Assembly: GCA_045600225.1 (NCBI GenBank)
Contig: JAZRXL010000014.1
Location: 62,001 to 126,000 of the forward strand
Source: UBA1181 sp045600225
GTDB lineage: Bacteria; Bacteroidota; Bacteroidia; Bacteroidales; Paludibacteraceae
Length of the DNA stretch: 64,000 nt
Reading direction: 5' to 3'
How positions within the stretch are numbered: the stretch's first letter is position 1; each line of letters begins with the position of its first letter. A program made the translations under genes and the position numbers. Under the pieces are notes generated by a model. That model was not told where the DNA came from, did not search any database, and saw only the letters and a program-made list of their open reading frames with translations. Positions 52,621-61,356 of the stretch are shown piece by piece.

Positions 52621-53160
52621 ATGATATTTTTGGAATTGTTTTATGTGTTTTTTAAAATAGGCTTGTTTGGCTTTGGCGGAGGTTATGCGATGCTTTCTTT
52701 GATTCAATTTGAGGTGGTGGATCATTTCGCATGGATGAGTATAACCGAATTCTCGGATATGTTGGCTGTTTCTCAAATGACCCCAGGCCCCGTTTCTATT
52801 AATACTGCCACCTATGTTGGGTTTATGGTTGCTGGTATTCCTGGAGCGGTAGTGGCAACGGTATCATTATGTCTTCCTTCTGTCGCCATGATGTATCTAG
52901 TGATACGATTTATGATGAACAATTCGGAGAATAAGTTTGTCCAACGCATTATGTCGTATTTGCGACCTGTTTTGGGAGGACTTATTTTAGCTGCGGCACT
53001 GATGCTGGTCAACAAAGAGAGTTTTTGTGATTTCGGTATAGGAGAACGAAATATATCAGTCCTTATTTTTATAGCATCTTTTGTGGCGTTGTTCTTCTAT
53101 AAGGTGAATGCAATGCTACTCCTGCTCTTATCTGGAATTATTGGTTTGTTGGTAATGTAG
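52621..53160 (+). CDS. Chromate transporter family protein, half-size, second of a pair
   Basis: A 179-residue CHR-family protein with FFKIGLFGFGGGYAMLSLIQFEVV at the N-terminus and SQMTPGPVSINTATYVGF near 57-74. It is a relative of the previous gene, and the two probably form one heteromeric transporter. About five to six hydrophobic segments are visible. The stop lies 9 bases before the end of the convergent queA gene, with no obvious terminator between them. Confidence 0.9.
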   Translation: MIFLELFYVFFKIGLFGFGGGYAMLSLIQFEVVDHFAWMSITEFSDMLAVSQMTPGPVSINTATYVGFMVAGIPGAVVATVSLCLPSVAMMYLVIRFMMNNSENKFVQRIMSYLRPVLGGLILAAALMLVNKESFCDFGIGERNISVLIFIASFVALFFYKVNAMLLLLLSGIIGLLVM

Positions 53161-53168
53161 GTAAACAA

Positions 53169-54401
53169 CTAGTCGTTATGCTTAGAATTGACTAATAAGG
53201 AACTATCCCCGTAACTTAAGAATCTGAATCCGTTTTTCATTGCATAATCATACATTCTCTTCCAATCGTCTCCCACAAATGCAGATATTAAAAGCAAAAG
53301 TGTGCTTTGAGGTTGATGGAAGTTGGTGATGATGGATTTTACCAGATGAAATTTGTATCCAGGGGCAATGATTATTTGTGTGTTTGCATTGATCACTTCC
53401 AATTCGTGCTTCTCCATGTAGAGAAGTATGGCTTTGAGCGACTCTTCTGTTGTTAGGTTGTAGTTGCTCTCATAAGGCATCCATTGAGAAACTCTAAGTT
53501 CAGATTCTTGTAGATTCGGATTCTCTGCAAGCTGACATCCTATGTAATACAAGCTTTCAAGCGTGCGGACAGAAGTGGTGCCCACCGCGATTACCTTGCC
53601 TGTTTTTAGAATCTTCTCGATGACACTTTTGCGTATGGAGATCCACTCGGTATGCATTTCGTGCTCTCCAATTTTTTCTGATTTAACTGGTTGGAAGGTG
53701 CCTGCCCCTACATGAAGGGTTACTTCTTCGCAGTTTATGTTCTTTTTGTTCAAAGATTCGAATACTTCCGGAGTAAAATGCAAGCCTGCAGTTGGTGCTG
53801 CAACAGACCCTTTTATCTTCGAATAGACAGTTTGGTAAGTTATTTTGTCCTTCTCTTCTGTTTCCCTGTGTAAATAGGGTGGAATTGGCAAAATGCCAAA
53901 AGCATCAAGGATGGCTGCAAAGTTTATGGTCTCATCATCCCAAAAGAAACGAACATGGTGGGCATTGCCAACTGTTTCTTCTCTTTCTGCCTGAAACACG
54001 ATTGTTTTGCCATTTACAGAAATCTCTTTTCTTAGAATGGTGTCGTGTTTCCATTTGCTGGCATTGCCTATCATACATTTCCAAGTACACTCCTTTGTTG
54101 CTTGGAATGTCAGAATGTAATCGTGGGGTTGGATGGGTTCCAAACAGAATACTTCGATACGGGCACCCGTCTCTTTTTGAAAAAGAAGACGCGCTTGAAT
54201 TACCTTAGTGTTATTGCAGACAAGCAAATCACCTTCGTTCAGTTGCTGAGAGATGTTTTTAAAGATCGTGTGACTGATCTCTCCATCTTTGTAGAGTAGT
54301 AATTTAGACTCATCTCTTTTCTCCAAAGGAAATTTTGCAATACGCTCGTCTGGAAGGTCGTAGTTGAAGTTTTCTATGGCAATGTCTTGCGGTCTGTGCA
54401 T
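53169..54401 (-). CDS. queA: tRNA preQ1(34) S-adenosylmethionine ribosyltransferase-isomerase
   Basis: The 410-residue enzyme moves the ribosyl part of S-adenosylmethionine to preQ1 at tRNA position 34, forming epoxyqueuosine. Hallmarks are FNYDLPDERIAKFPLEKRDESKLL at the N-terminus, GSVAAPTAGLHFTPE in the middle and NFHQPQSTLLLLISAFVG near the C-terminus. It is some 50-60 residues longer than E. coli QueA (about 356). The extra length is spread over the middle of the protein, a form I believe is common in Bacteroidota. Other queuosine genes are not in the window. The ATG at 54401 is preferred to an earlier start. Confidence 0.94.
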   Translation of the reverse strand: MHRPQDIAIENFNYDLPDERIAKFPLEKRDESKLLLYKDGEISHTIFKNISQQLNEGDLLVCNNTKVIQARLLFQKETGARIEVFCLEPIQPHDYILTFQATKECTWKCMIGNASKWKHDTILRKEISVNGKTIVFQAEREETVGNAHHVRFFWDDETINFAAILDAFGILPIPPYLHRETEEKDKITYQTVYSKIKGSVAAPTAGLHFTPEVFESLNKKNINCEEVTLHVGAGTFQPVKSEKIGEHEMHTEWISIRKSVIEKILKTGKVIAVGTTSVRTLESLYYIGCQLAENPNLQESELRVSQWMPYESNYNLTTEESLKAILLYMEKHELEVINANTQIIIAPGYKFHLVKSIITNFHQPQSTLLLLISAFVGDDWKRMYDYAMKNGFRFLSYGDSSLLVNSKHND

Positions 54402-54425
54402 AATAAATCGTATATGTTTGGGTTG

Positions 54426-54433
54426 CAAAATTA
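54426..54433 (-). promoter_or_regulatory. -7 element for queA
   Basis: TAATTTTG followed by C on the minus strand, 24 bases before the ATG. The -33 region is AT-rich without a clear TTTG. Confidence 0.45.
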
Positions 54434-54458
54434 CATTTTTTTTATGGATTTTCTTTTG

Positions 54459-54466
54459 TATTTTTG
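54459..54466 (+). promoter_or_regulatory. Possible -7 element for the Smr-domain gene
   Basis: TATTTTTG at 54459-54466. A second candidate, TAATTTTG, is at 54484-54491, with a TTTTG 17 bases before it. Either could drive the gene at 54562. The AT-rich setting makes chance matches likely. Confidence 0.35.
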
Positions 54467-54561
54467 TTTTCTGAATTCATGTATAATTTTGAAAAGTATG
54501 ATGGAGAGGAAAAGATCTTTAATGAGTGTTGAGATCCTTTCTCGTCTAAAAAATATAGATT

Positions 54562-55608
54562 ATGGTAAAAGTAGGAGATAGAGTTCGTTTCTTAAACTCG
54601 ATAGGTGGGGGAGTGGTGACTAAGATAGTAAACCGTGAAATGGTAATGGTAACGGATGAAGATGGATTTGAGGTGCCAACTTTAGCTCGTGAGTGTGTTG
54701 TGGTGGAGACCGAAACTACTATTCATACACAAGAGAAGAAGAAGGAAAAGGAGATAGATACGCTTGAGGATTTCGTTGAGCGAGAGAAGGAGAACGAGAC
54801 TTATGTGCCGGAAGAGGATTCTCCCGAAGGTGAAATAATGAATGTTTTGTTGGCGTTCTTGCCTCAAAATCAAAAAGCTTTGTCTGCTACAAACTATGAT
54901 GCCTATTTGGTCAATGATAGTAACTACTATTTGTGTTACAATGTGGCAGCTGTTGTGGGTACTAAGTTTGTAAGCAAGTCGGTCGGATTTATCCAACCTA
55001 ACACAAAGATTTTGTTGGAAGAGGTGGATCGAAATGATTTGAATGATTGGGAACAACTTCGTGTCCAGATTATGGCTCTAAAACAAAAGCGAACATATAC
55101 GTTGAAGCCAGTATACGACGTACAGTTGAAACTAAATGCTGTTAAATTCTATAAGCTACACAGTTTTGTCGAGAACGACTATTTTGATGAATTGGCCCTG
55201 ATTTGCCCTATTGTGAAGAATGATGTGTCGGTATCTCCTGTTGCAACAGAAGATGACATAGAACGTATTTTGCAACAAAAGGAGACGGTTTTTCCAGCCA
55301 AAGTTTCAGTGAAACAGAAAACGCCAGAAATATTGGTGAAAGATTTGCACATTAACCAATTGATTGATAACACGAACGGAATGTCGGCAGGTGATATGCT
55401 TCAATATCAGTTGGATACGTTCAATAAGTTGATGCAAGAACATGCAAAAAGAAAAGGACAGAAGATTGTCTTTATACACGGCAAGGGTAATGGTGTGCTT
55501 CGTAAAGAGATTCTGAAGCAGTTGAAACAGAAGTATTCAACGTGCTATGTTCAGGATGCATCTTTCCAAGAGTATGGTTATGGAGCCACAATGGTTACAA
55601 TCAGATAA
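54562..55608 (+). CDS. DUF2027/Smr-domain protein
   Basis: The 348-residue protein has three parts. The N-terminal 50 residues form a small beta domain that resembles the start of MutS2-associated proteins (VKVGDRVRFLNSIGGGVVTKI). A DUF2027-like middle domain covers about 90-225. A Smr domain follows (about 262-348), with KDLHI in place of the usual LDLHG and the HGKGNGVLR motif near 313-321. Smr domains of MutS2 are nucleases or ribosome-rescue factors, and the role of this Bacteroidota version is unknown. No signal peptide is present. A 44-codon gene follows after 11 bases. Confidence 0.85.
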   Translation: MVKVGDRVRFLNSIGGGVVTKIVNREMVMVTDEDGFEVPTLARECVVVETETTIHTQEKKKEKEIDTLEDFVEREKENETYVPEEDSPEGEIMNVLLAFLPQNQKALSATNYDAYLVNDSNYYLCYNVAAVVGTKFVSKSVGFIQPNTKILLEEVDRNDLNDWEQLRVQIMALKQKRTYTLKPVYDVQLKLNAVKFYKLHSFVENDYFDELALICPIVKNDVSVSPVATEDDIERILQQKETVFPAKVSVKQKTPEILVKDLHINQLIDNTNGMSAGDMLQYQLDTFNKLMQEHAKRKGQKIVFIHGKGNGVLRKEILKQLKQKYSTCYVQDASFQEYGYGATMVTIR

Positions 55609-55619
55609 AAAGAGAGTTT

Positions 55620-55754
55620 ATGGCAGATAATTTTTTGGAGCGCCACCAAGAGGAGTTTGAACAGAAAAAAAAGAAGTGGGAGGCCAAACAAAGAATACGA
55701 AAAATAAAGGAGTTGCAGGAACGTCTTCGTGTCCAAGCGGAGAAAAAAGAGTAA
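55620..55754 (+). CDS. Small charged helical protein
   Basis: The 44-residue product starts MADNFLERHQEEFEQKKKKW and is almost entirely a highly charged helix (Lys, Arg, Glu). Similar short proteins beginning MADN occur in Bacteroidales, but no function is known to me. It lies 11 bases after the Smr gene on the same strand, so it is probably co-transcribed. An open frame extends further upstream inside the Smr gene, and the ATG at 55620 is the natural start. Confidence 0.65.
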   Translation: MADNFLERHQEEFEQKKKKWEAKQRIRKIKELQERLRVQAEKKE

Positions 55755-55782
55755 AATGGACAGAAAAGAGTTCTAAAAATTG

Positions 55783-55790
55783 TACTTTTG
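55783..55790 (+). promoter_or_regulatory. -7 element for the M23/LysM peptidase gene
   Basis: TACTTTTG followed by C, 30 bases before the ATG at 55821. No -33 TTTG at the right distance was recognised. Confidence 0.55.
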
Positions 55791-55820
55791 CAGTTCTATT
55801 AAACTATTAAAATTTTAAAA

Positions 55821-56750
55821 ATGATCAGATTAAAAACTTTGGTGCTCTTCTTATGCGGGGCATTGATCCCGTACGCAATGTTTTCACAAGAGAGTGCTTC
55901 TGAAGAAGGGGTGGAGTCAACCACATCAGGGGATGAGACAATGGATGAAGATGTCTCAGAGTCTTTGAGTATGGACTCGACTACAGTTCAAAGTTTTACT
56001 GATATGGCATTGCCTGTTGATTCGCTAAAAGACTCTTTGGTGGTTGCCTTGTACAGAGCAGGGTGGGATAGTACAAGAGTCAATCCTTATCGTTTCCCTA
56101 TTGATTCCATAAAAGATACTTTTAATGTGGATTGTCGTGGTTTCTTTCCTCCTAATGTGAATGTAGTCACATCCGAGTGTGGGGAAAGATGGGGTAGGTT
56201 CCATGCCGGAACGGATATGCGTCTGATGGTAGGAGATACCATTCGAGCTGCGTTTGATGGAAAGGTGCGAATTGCACGGTCTAATCCTGCATTCAAGAAG
56301 AAGGGGTACGGGTATTTCGTTATGTTGCAACATTCGAATGGTTTGGAAACATTGTATGGACACTTGTCGAAGGTGATGGTAAATGTGAATCAAGATGTAA
56401 AATCCGGAGACCCTATTGGTTTAGGAGGAAACACAGGTCGATCAACAGGACCTCATCTCCATTTTGAATTTAGATTTATTGGGAACCCGATTAACCCGCG
56501 AAACTTCTTGGAAATCACACCAGACACAATGTACATGAAGAGTGATGTGTATACGGTGAAGAAGAAAGAGTCGTTCAAAGAGTTCTACACTTATTTGCAC
56601 AATCCAGCGCAGTATTACAAGATTCGTCCAGGCGACAATTTAGGAAAGATAGCAAAGAAATATCATACCACAGTATCAAAGCTTTGCAAGTTGAACAAAA
56701 TAAAGAGTACAACTATCTTGCGGGTAGGAAGGAAACTAAGGGTGAGGTGA
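55821..56750 (+). CDS. Exported M23 endopeptidase with LysM domain
   Basis: A 309-residue protein with a signal peptide (about 1-22), an acidic Ser/Thr-rich linker (23-60), an M23 peptidase domain (about 105-225) and a C-terminal LysM peptidoglycan-binding domain (about 262-307, YKIRPGDNLGKIAKKYHTTV). The zinc and catalytic residues are intact: His 128 and Asp 132 in HAGTD, His 181 in YGHL, and His 212 and 214 in HLHFEF. It should cut peptide cross-links in the periplasm. It contrasts with the degenerate M23-like protein at 46196-47047. Confidence 0.92.
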   Translation: MIRLKTLVLFLCGALIPYAMFSQESASEEGVESTTSGDETMDEDVSESLSMDSTTVQSFTDMALPVDSLKDSLVVALYRAGWDSTRVNPYRFPIDSIKDTFNVDCRGFFPPNVNVVTSECGERWGRFHAGTDMRLMVGDTIRAAFDGKVRIARSNPAFKKKGYGYFVMLQHSNGLETLYGHLSKVMVNVNQDVKSGDPIGLGGNTGRSTGPHLHFEFRFIGNPINPRNFLEITPDTMYMKSDVYTVKKKESFKEFYTYLHNPAQYYKIRPGDNLGKIAKKYHTTVSKLCKLNKIKSTTILRVGRKLRVR

Positions 56751-56772
56751 TTAATAGAAAGTTCTGCTTGTT

Positions 56773-56810
56773 AAGACGCTACAATACACACGCATCCGAG
56801 GTGGCGTCTT
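56773..56810 (+). terminator. Possible terminator after the M23/LysM gene
   Basis: AAGACGCTAC pairs with GTGGCGTCTT (ten pairs, one G-U) around an 18-base loop. Only a short T run (TT plus TCT) follows. Confidence 0.4.
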
Positions 56811-56896
56811 TCTGACGCACAGCGACTTCACGTATCCTTGTGTCCACCACTGCAATCTTCTATATGGTCACAATAACTCTTTGGGTGAATTTATAT

Positions 56897-56966
56897 ACAA
56901 AAATGAGGGTGCGTTTTGGTGCACCCTCTATGTAAAAACTAAATGGAGTGCTCGTGACACTCCATT
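56897..56966 (-). terminator. Two tandem terminator hairpins after malQ
   Basis: On the minus strand the first hairpin is AATGGAGTG with CACTCCATT (56966-56942), followed by TAGTTTTTAC. The second is GAGGGTGC with GCACCCTC (56928-56905), followed by ATTTTTG. The pair closes the six-gene minus-strand run. Confidence 0.75.
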
Positions 56967-56996
56967 CTCTATCTTAATCTTAATTCAAAAATCCCC

Positions 56997-59654
56997 TTAT
57001 CCTCTCTTATCCACCATGTTCTTGATTCTTTCGTTGAATTCCTCGTTTTTGATAAGGTCTTCAATGCGGATGTGCATTCGATAGTGCCAATAGTTGTCTG
57101 GGTTTCCAGGGTCGTTGATGCGCTCGTTGAATGTCTCGCTCCAACGGACGTTGCCATCGGTTGCCATCCAGTCTTGTAGAGGAAGAATAACCCATACGGC
57201 AGGGGAGTTTAGATGGTTCTCGATGATCTGTTGGCAGATCCAAGGCTCGCAGAATAGAGGAGCTTCCCCATATTGATGCAACTCGTTGCTGAAATAGCGT
57301 TGGATGCTCTCCCTCTCATCCTCCCACCATTGTCTCATCGTGCTCATGTCGTGAGTGGATGTAGTGCATACAGATTGAGGGTTGATACGGTTGAGATTGC
57401 TAAACTCGACATACATCTCCTTTGGCATGCGCTGTATCTCCAAGCTGAGTATTTCCAGCTCGTTCATGACAGAAGGTACGCATTGTGGAACCATGCCGAG
57501 GTCTTCTCCACAAACCATCATGTCGGTTGAGTTGATAAGTGGGGTGAGTTTCTTAATGCCTTCTCCTTTCCAGAACTCATTGTGCCTCTGGAAATAGAAG
57601 TATTCGTAAATATCCTTCATCGCCTTTCTGAGTTCATAATCCAATGTCTCGTAGACATAACTTTGTTCGATGGCGATGCGTGGATGGTATTTGCCTTTTT
57701 CTTGGTAATCTTCAATGAACAATACTTGACAACATAGATAGTAGAGTCCGATCTTGATTTCTTGCAACTCTGGGTTTGAACCTATCTCTGCATCAATCTT
57801 ACTGTGGTTGTCGAACTGGGTTTTTAGTTTGTATGAGTTGTCTCCTGTAGAAATGAGGTAGGTGTTTTTTACAACCTCTTTCTTCTCTCCAAATATTGAA
57901 GAGAGAACCTCTTCATTGATGATGGGTTGCGTGAATCGTTCTTTGTCGAATGTGATTCCAAACGATTCTATCTCCTCTACGCTAAGTGGTAGGGCAGGGG
58001 TAAACTGACCCAACAATCCCATCTTTGCAGAAACAGGAGTTCTGAATATACGGAAGAATCCTAAAATGTGGTCGATTCGATAGGCATCGAAATAGGTTGC
58101 CATCTTCTTGAATCGTTGTTCCCACCAAGCATAGTTGTCTTCTGCCATCTTGTTCCAGTTGTAGATTGGGAAGCCCCAAACTTGTCCTGTTTTAGAGAAA
58201 TAATCAGGTGGAGCACCAGCACTTCCGTCTTGATCGAATAGTTCGGGATGTTCCCAAACATCGGCACTATTGCGGTTTACTCCGATAGGAATATCTCCCT
58301 TTAGTGCAATGCCTTTGGTGTGGGCGTATTGAACCGCTTCGAAAAGTTGTTTGTGAAGGTGGTATTGAACGAAGAAGTGGATGGCCACATCTTTATACGC
58401 CTTGTTTTTCGGTTGGCAGTAGTCGTCTACTCGTTTCTGATCATAAGTTGCATCTTCTTTCCATTGTGAAAAGTCTGATGTGTTGAACTTATGCCTTAAA
58501 TAACTAAACACTGCGTATGCTTTTAGCCAAGACTGATTCTCTGTGAAGAAGGTTTTGAAATCTTCACTGCTGAAAGTCTCTTTGCCATACTGATTGAACT
58601 GCTCGTGAATGTATTCCCATTTGTATCTGTTGACCGCTTCATAATCCACAAACTCATAGGCATTGAGTTCTTTTTGAATTTTCTTGTATTGTTTTGGGTC
58701 TTTCAGAGCACCGATACCCTCTATGTTTAGATACATAGGGTGAAGAGCATATACGGAAATGGCGCTGTAAGGGTAAGAGTCCTTCCAAGTTCCGTATACG
58801 GTTGTGTCGTTAATGGGTAATGTTTGTATAATGCGTTGATGGGTCTTTGCTGCCCAATCTGCTAATTTTTTTATGTCGTAGAACTCTCCGCAACCGAAAC
58901 TGTTCTTGGTTCTTAAAGAGAATACGGGAACTGCTGTTCCTGCTCCTCTGAAAGAAGGAAGGTTGAAGTTAGGACAGGTGTCGTTGACAATGACCAAGTC
59001 TGTGGCTGGGGTAAGTTCTGGCGAAAGTGAGTGATTGAATCCATCTTCCCAGCACACTATTGAGTTGTGGGCAGGGTCTGTAATCACATATTTGTACTCT
59101 AACGGGAATGTTAGCTTATTGGCATCCAAAACCTGTTGGAACTTAGGGTAGGAGACTTGATACATCTCCTTTGCATCACTCTCAGACCAAGATCCTATAG
59201 CGGAACAATTGCCAATGATGGCAAGACGATGGTTGTAGTTGACGCTGGTAGTCCAAGTGTTGAATAGGATAGGCACCTTGACATTTATCTTCTTGTTGGT
59301 TTGATTGTCATGTCTTCTGATAACCTTAGAGAAGACTGCAGATCGAAGAATACGGGAAGGCTTTGGATTAGTTTCAAAATGGTCGTAGATGACAACTGTT
59401 TTGTACTCTTTGTCTAATGGGGCAAACAGATGGGTGTTGGCTGACTCTCTCTTTACGATTTTTTCGCCAACCTTAATGAAGTAATTGTAATGGAACGTCT
59501 TTTCTTCTGTGTAGAAAGTTATTCTCCAGCCATCCTCCGTATACTCCATAGGCATACCTTGTTGACTCTTCCCTTGAAGGGATTTTATGTCACCTTCTAC
59601 AAAAACATCTTCTCCAAAAGGAGATTGGTAACGTAGGTACAATGTTATTTTCAT
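56997..59654 (-). CDS. malQ: 4-alpha-glucanotransferase (amylomaltase, GH77) with two N-terminal starch-binding-like domains
   Basis: The protein has 885 residues, much longer than amylomaltases of about 500. Residues about 1-110 and 120-245 look like two CBM20-type starch-binding domains (LYLRYQSPFGEDVFVEG, LAIIGNCSAIGSW). The GH77 barrel follows. Catalytic residues can be placed: the nucleophile Asp in DAYRIDH near 523-530, the acid Glu in CGEDLG near 716, and Asp in THDMS near 767. The enzyme moves glucan chains during maltodextrin and glycogen metabolism, and the lack of a signal peptide suggests the cytoplasm. It is the last gene of the run. Confidence 0.94.
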   Translation of the reverse strand: MKITLYLRYQSPFGEDVFVEGDIKSLQGKSQQGMPMEYTEDGWRITFYTEEKTFHYNYFIKVGEKIVKRESANTHLFAPLDKEYKTVVIYDHFETNPKPSRILRSAVFSKVIRRHDNQTNKKINVKVPILFNTWTTSVNYNHRLAIIGNCSAIGSWSESDAKEMYQVSYPKFQQVLDANKLTFPLEYKYVITDPAHNSIVCWEDGFNHSLSPELTPATDLVIVNDTCPNFNLPSFRGAGTAVPVFSLRTKNSFGCGEFYDIKKLADWAAKTHQRIIQTLPINDTTVYGTWKDSYPYSAISVYALHPMYLNIEGIGALKDPKQYKKIQKELNAYEFVDYEAVNRYKWEYIHEQFNQYGKETFSSEDFKTFFTENQSWLKAYAVFSYLRHKFNTSDFSQWKEDATYDQKRVDDYCQPKNKAYKDVAIHFFVQYHLHKQLFEAVQYAHTKGIALKGDIPIGVNRNSADVWEHPELFDQDGSAGAPPDYFSKTGQVWGFPIYNWNKMAEDNYAWWEQRFKKMATYFDAYRIDHILGFFRIFRTPVSAKMGLLGQFTPALPLSVEEIESFGITFDKERFTQPIINEEVLSSIFGEKKEVVKNTYLISTGDNSYKLKTQFDNHSKIDAEIGSNPELQEIKIGLYYLCCQVLFIEDYQEKGKYHPRIAIEQSYVYETLDYELRKAMKDIYEYFYFQRHNEFWKGEGIKKLTPLINSTDMMVCGEDLGMVPQCVPSVMNELEILSLEIQRMPKEMYVEFSNLNRINPQSVCTTSTHDMSTMRQWWEDERESIQRYFSNELHQYGEAPLFCEPWICQQIIENHLNSPAVWVILPLQDWMATDGNVRWSETFNERINDPGNPDNYWHYRMHIRIEDLIKNEEFNERIKNMVDKRG

Positions 59655-59671
59655 CTGTTTTCAATTAATGG

Positions 59672-60370
59672 TTATTGTGGAATTTCTTCCCCTTTTCGAT
59701 AATAGTAGATAAGACCATATTCTCTACAGCTGTTTAGCTTCTCGGGTGTAGGAAGTGCTTCGTATTTCTTTTCAACTTCATCCCAGATGTTAACGATTAG
59801 TTTGTCAGCCTCTTTGTTGAGTTCTGCAATGCTTTCGATGCTACGGGATGTGTTGTTTTGCAAGATTTTCTGGTTGTTGTAGCCTTCAAGGAATATGTCG
59901 TAGTGAACTCTCACTTTTGCTATGGCAGGGTTGTAGATAGGAGTACCTCCTTTGGAAAGTCTTTTTTGTTCTCCATCAATGATTCTTCTTCCCCACTCAA
60001 TCAATCCTTCGTCTGTGCTGATGTCAGGAAGGGCAAAGTTTTCGGGCTCAAGTCCGTATAGTTCCTTGTATTCTGCTTTTATTTCGTTTCGTTGTACGCA
60101 CATGTTCAATACTTGGATGAAGTGCGATACGTAGATTCTTGCGGTTTTGGCTGTTTCTTGTAGCTTTTTGCTTGTCTTAAACTGGTTTTCGCTACACTGT
60201 TTGCTCTCGTATAGGGCACGCTCGTACTTTACAAGTAATACCTTTGCGTCTTCCCAATGCTTGTAAGAGAAGGCAAGGTCGTACATGTCAACGTAGTCAC
60301 CCATGTTGACTGCTTGTTGAAGGGAACGTAATCTTGCTTGGTTCGTATTTGGTAATCTTCTGTATGGCAT
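59672..60370 (-). CDS. Conserved-looking helical protein of unknown function
   Basis: The product has 232 residues and is soluble, basic at the N-terminus (MPYRRLPNTNQARLR) and predicted mostly helical. The long charged stretches around 40-110 may form coiled coil. No catalytic motif, signal peptide or membrane segment is visible, and I cannot name the family with confidence. It stands 7 bases from the polyprenyl synthase gene and 17 bases before malQ, so it is almost certainly co-transcribed with both. Its base composition is like that of its neighbours. Confidence 0.75.
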   Translation of the reverse strand: MPYRRLPNTNQARLRSLQQAVNMGDYVDMYDLAFSYKHWEDAKVLLVKYERALYESKQCSENQFKTSKKLQETAKTARIYVSHFIQVLNMCVQRNEIKAEYKELYGLEPENFALPDISTDEGLIEWGRRIIDGEQKRLSKGGTPIYNPAIAKVRVHYDIFLEGYNNQKILQNNTSRSIESIAELNKEADKLIVNIWDEVEKKYEALPTPEKLNSCREYGLIYYYRKGEEIPQ

Positions 60371-60377
60371 CTTCCTT

Positions 60378-61349
60378 TTAACTAATTCTGTACATTAATT
60401 TTTCTGCTAATTGATAGAAATCAGTTTTCTCTTCTTCGCTCTTTTGAATCTTTCTTAAAGCGTCGAGGGCTTGGTCGTAATACTCTTTCATCTTATTCTC
60501 TGTAATTGTTCTAAGATGTAGTTTGTCGTATATTTTTGTGACAGCCTCAACTTTCTCGTTACGATCGAATTCCTTTTTCGTAATCCAATCTAAAAGTTCT
60601 TTTTTGTCATCACCCTCAGCTTGGTTGATGGCGTTGATGAGAAGGAAGGTCTTTTTATTGCAACAGATATCTCCACCGATCTCTTTTCCAAAATCTTTGG
60701 CATCTCCGTATACATCTAATAGGTCATCTTTCAATTGGAATGCAATACCGATGCCGATTCCAAATTCATATAGGAATTGGGCATCTTTTTCGGAGGCACC
60801 TCCACAAATGGCTCCCATCTTCAAACTGCACGCTAGCAGAACTGCTGTTTTTAATCGAATCATCTCGATGTATTCGTTGACTGTAACGTCCAGTCTGTTT
60901 TCGAAGTCCATGTCGTATTGTTGTCCATCGCAAACTTCTGCTGCTGTTTGAGAGAATATTTTTAAAAGTTTGGATAGATATTCAGGATCGCATTGTTCTA
61001 ATAATTGGTAGGCCTTGATTAGCATTGCGTCACCAGAGAGAATGGCAGTGTTGTCGTTCCATTTTACGTGAACGGTAGGTTGGTTCCTTCTCATTTCTGC
61101 ACGGTCCATGATGTCGTCGTGGAGTAGGGTGAAGTTGTGAAACACTTCTAATGCTAAAGCTGGTTTGATCGCTTTGGTAGCCTCTCCGGAAAAAAGTTGG
61201 CAGGCCATAAGAGCTGTTACCGGTCTGATTCTTTTTCCTCCCAATGAGAGAACATACTCGATGGGAGCATATAGATTTTGGGGATCTATGCTCCAATTTA
61301 GTTTTTTCAATTCGTGCTCAAATAGAGCTTGTAATTCTTTCGTTTCCAT
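60378..61349 (-). CDS. Polyprenyl (trans-isoprenyl) diphosphate synthase
   Basis: The 323-residue product, from the ATG at 61349, is a trans-isoprenyl diphosphate synthase. It adds isopentenyl units to an allylic diphosphate. The first aspartate-rich motif is HDDIMD at 77-82 and the second is KDDLLD at 207-212. GGKRIRP near 38-44 binds the diphosphate. The residues before the first motif (FHNFTLL) suggest a short to medium product such as farnesyl or geranylgeranyl diphosphate, but length cannot be fixed by eye. An earlier start upstream would overlap trmB and is not used. Confidence 0.92.
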   Translation of the reverse strand: METKELQALFEHELKKLNWSIDPQNLYAPIEYVLSLGGKRIRPVTALMACQLFSGEATKAIKPALALEVFHNFTLLHDDIMDRAEMRRNQPTVHVKWNDNTAILSGDAMLIKAYQLLEQCDPEYLSKLLKIFSQTAAEVCDGQQYDMDFENRLDVTVNEYIEMIRLKTAVLLACSLKMGAICGGASEKDAQFLYEFGIGIGIAFQLKDDLLDVYGDAKDFGKEIGGDICCNKKTFLLINAINQAEGDDKKELLDWITKKEFDRNEKVEAVTKIYDKLHLRTITENKMKEYYDQALDALRKIQKSEEEKTDFYQLAEKLMYRIS

Positions 61350-61356
61350 ATTAGTC

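Noticed and set aside
54387..54581. Short plus-strand frame between queA and the Smr gene
   Set aside because: It begins at a start inside queA, ends inside the Smr gene, and covers the AT-rich promoter gap; the composition is not protein-like.
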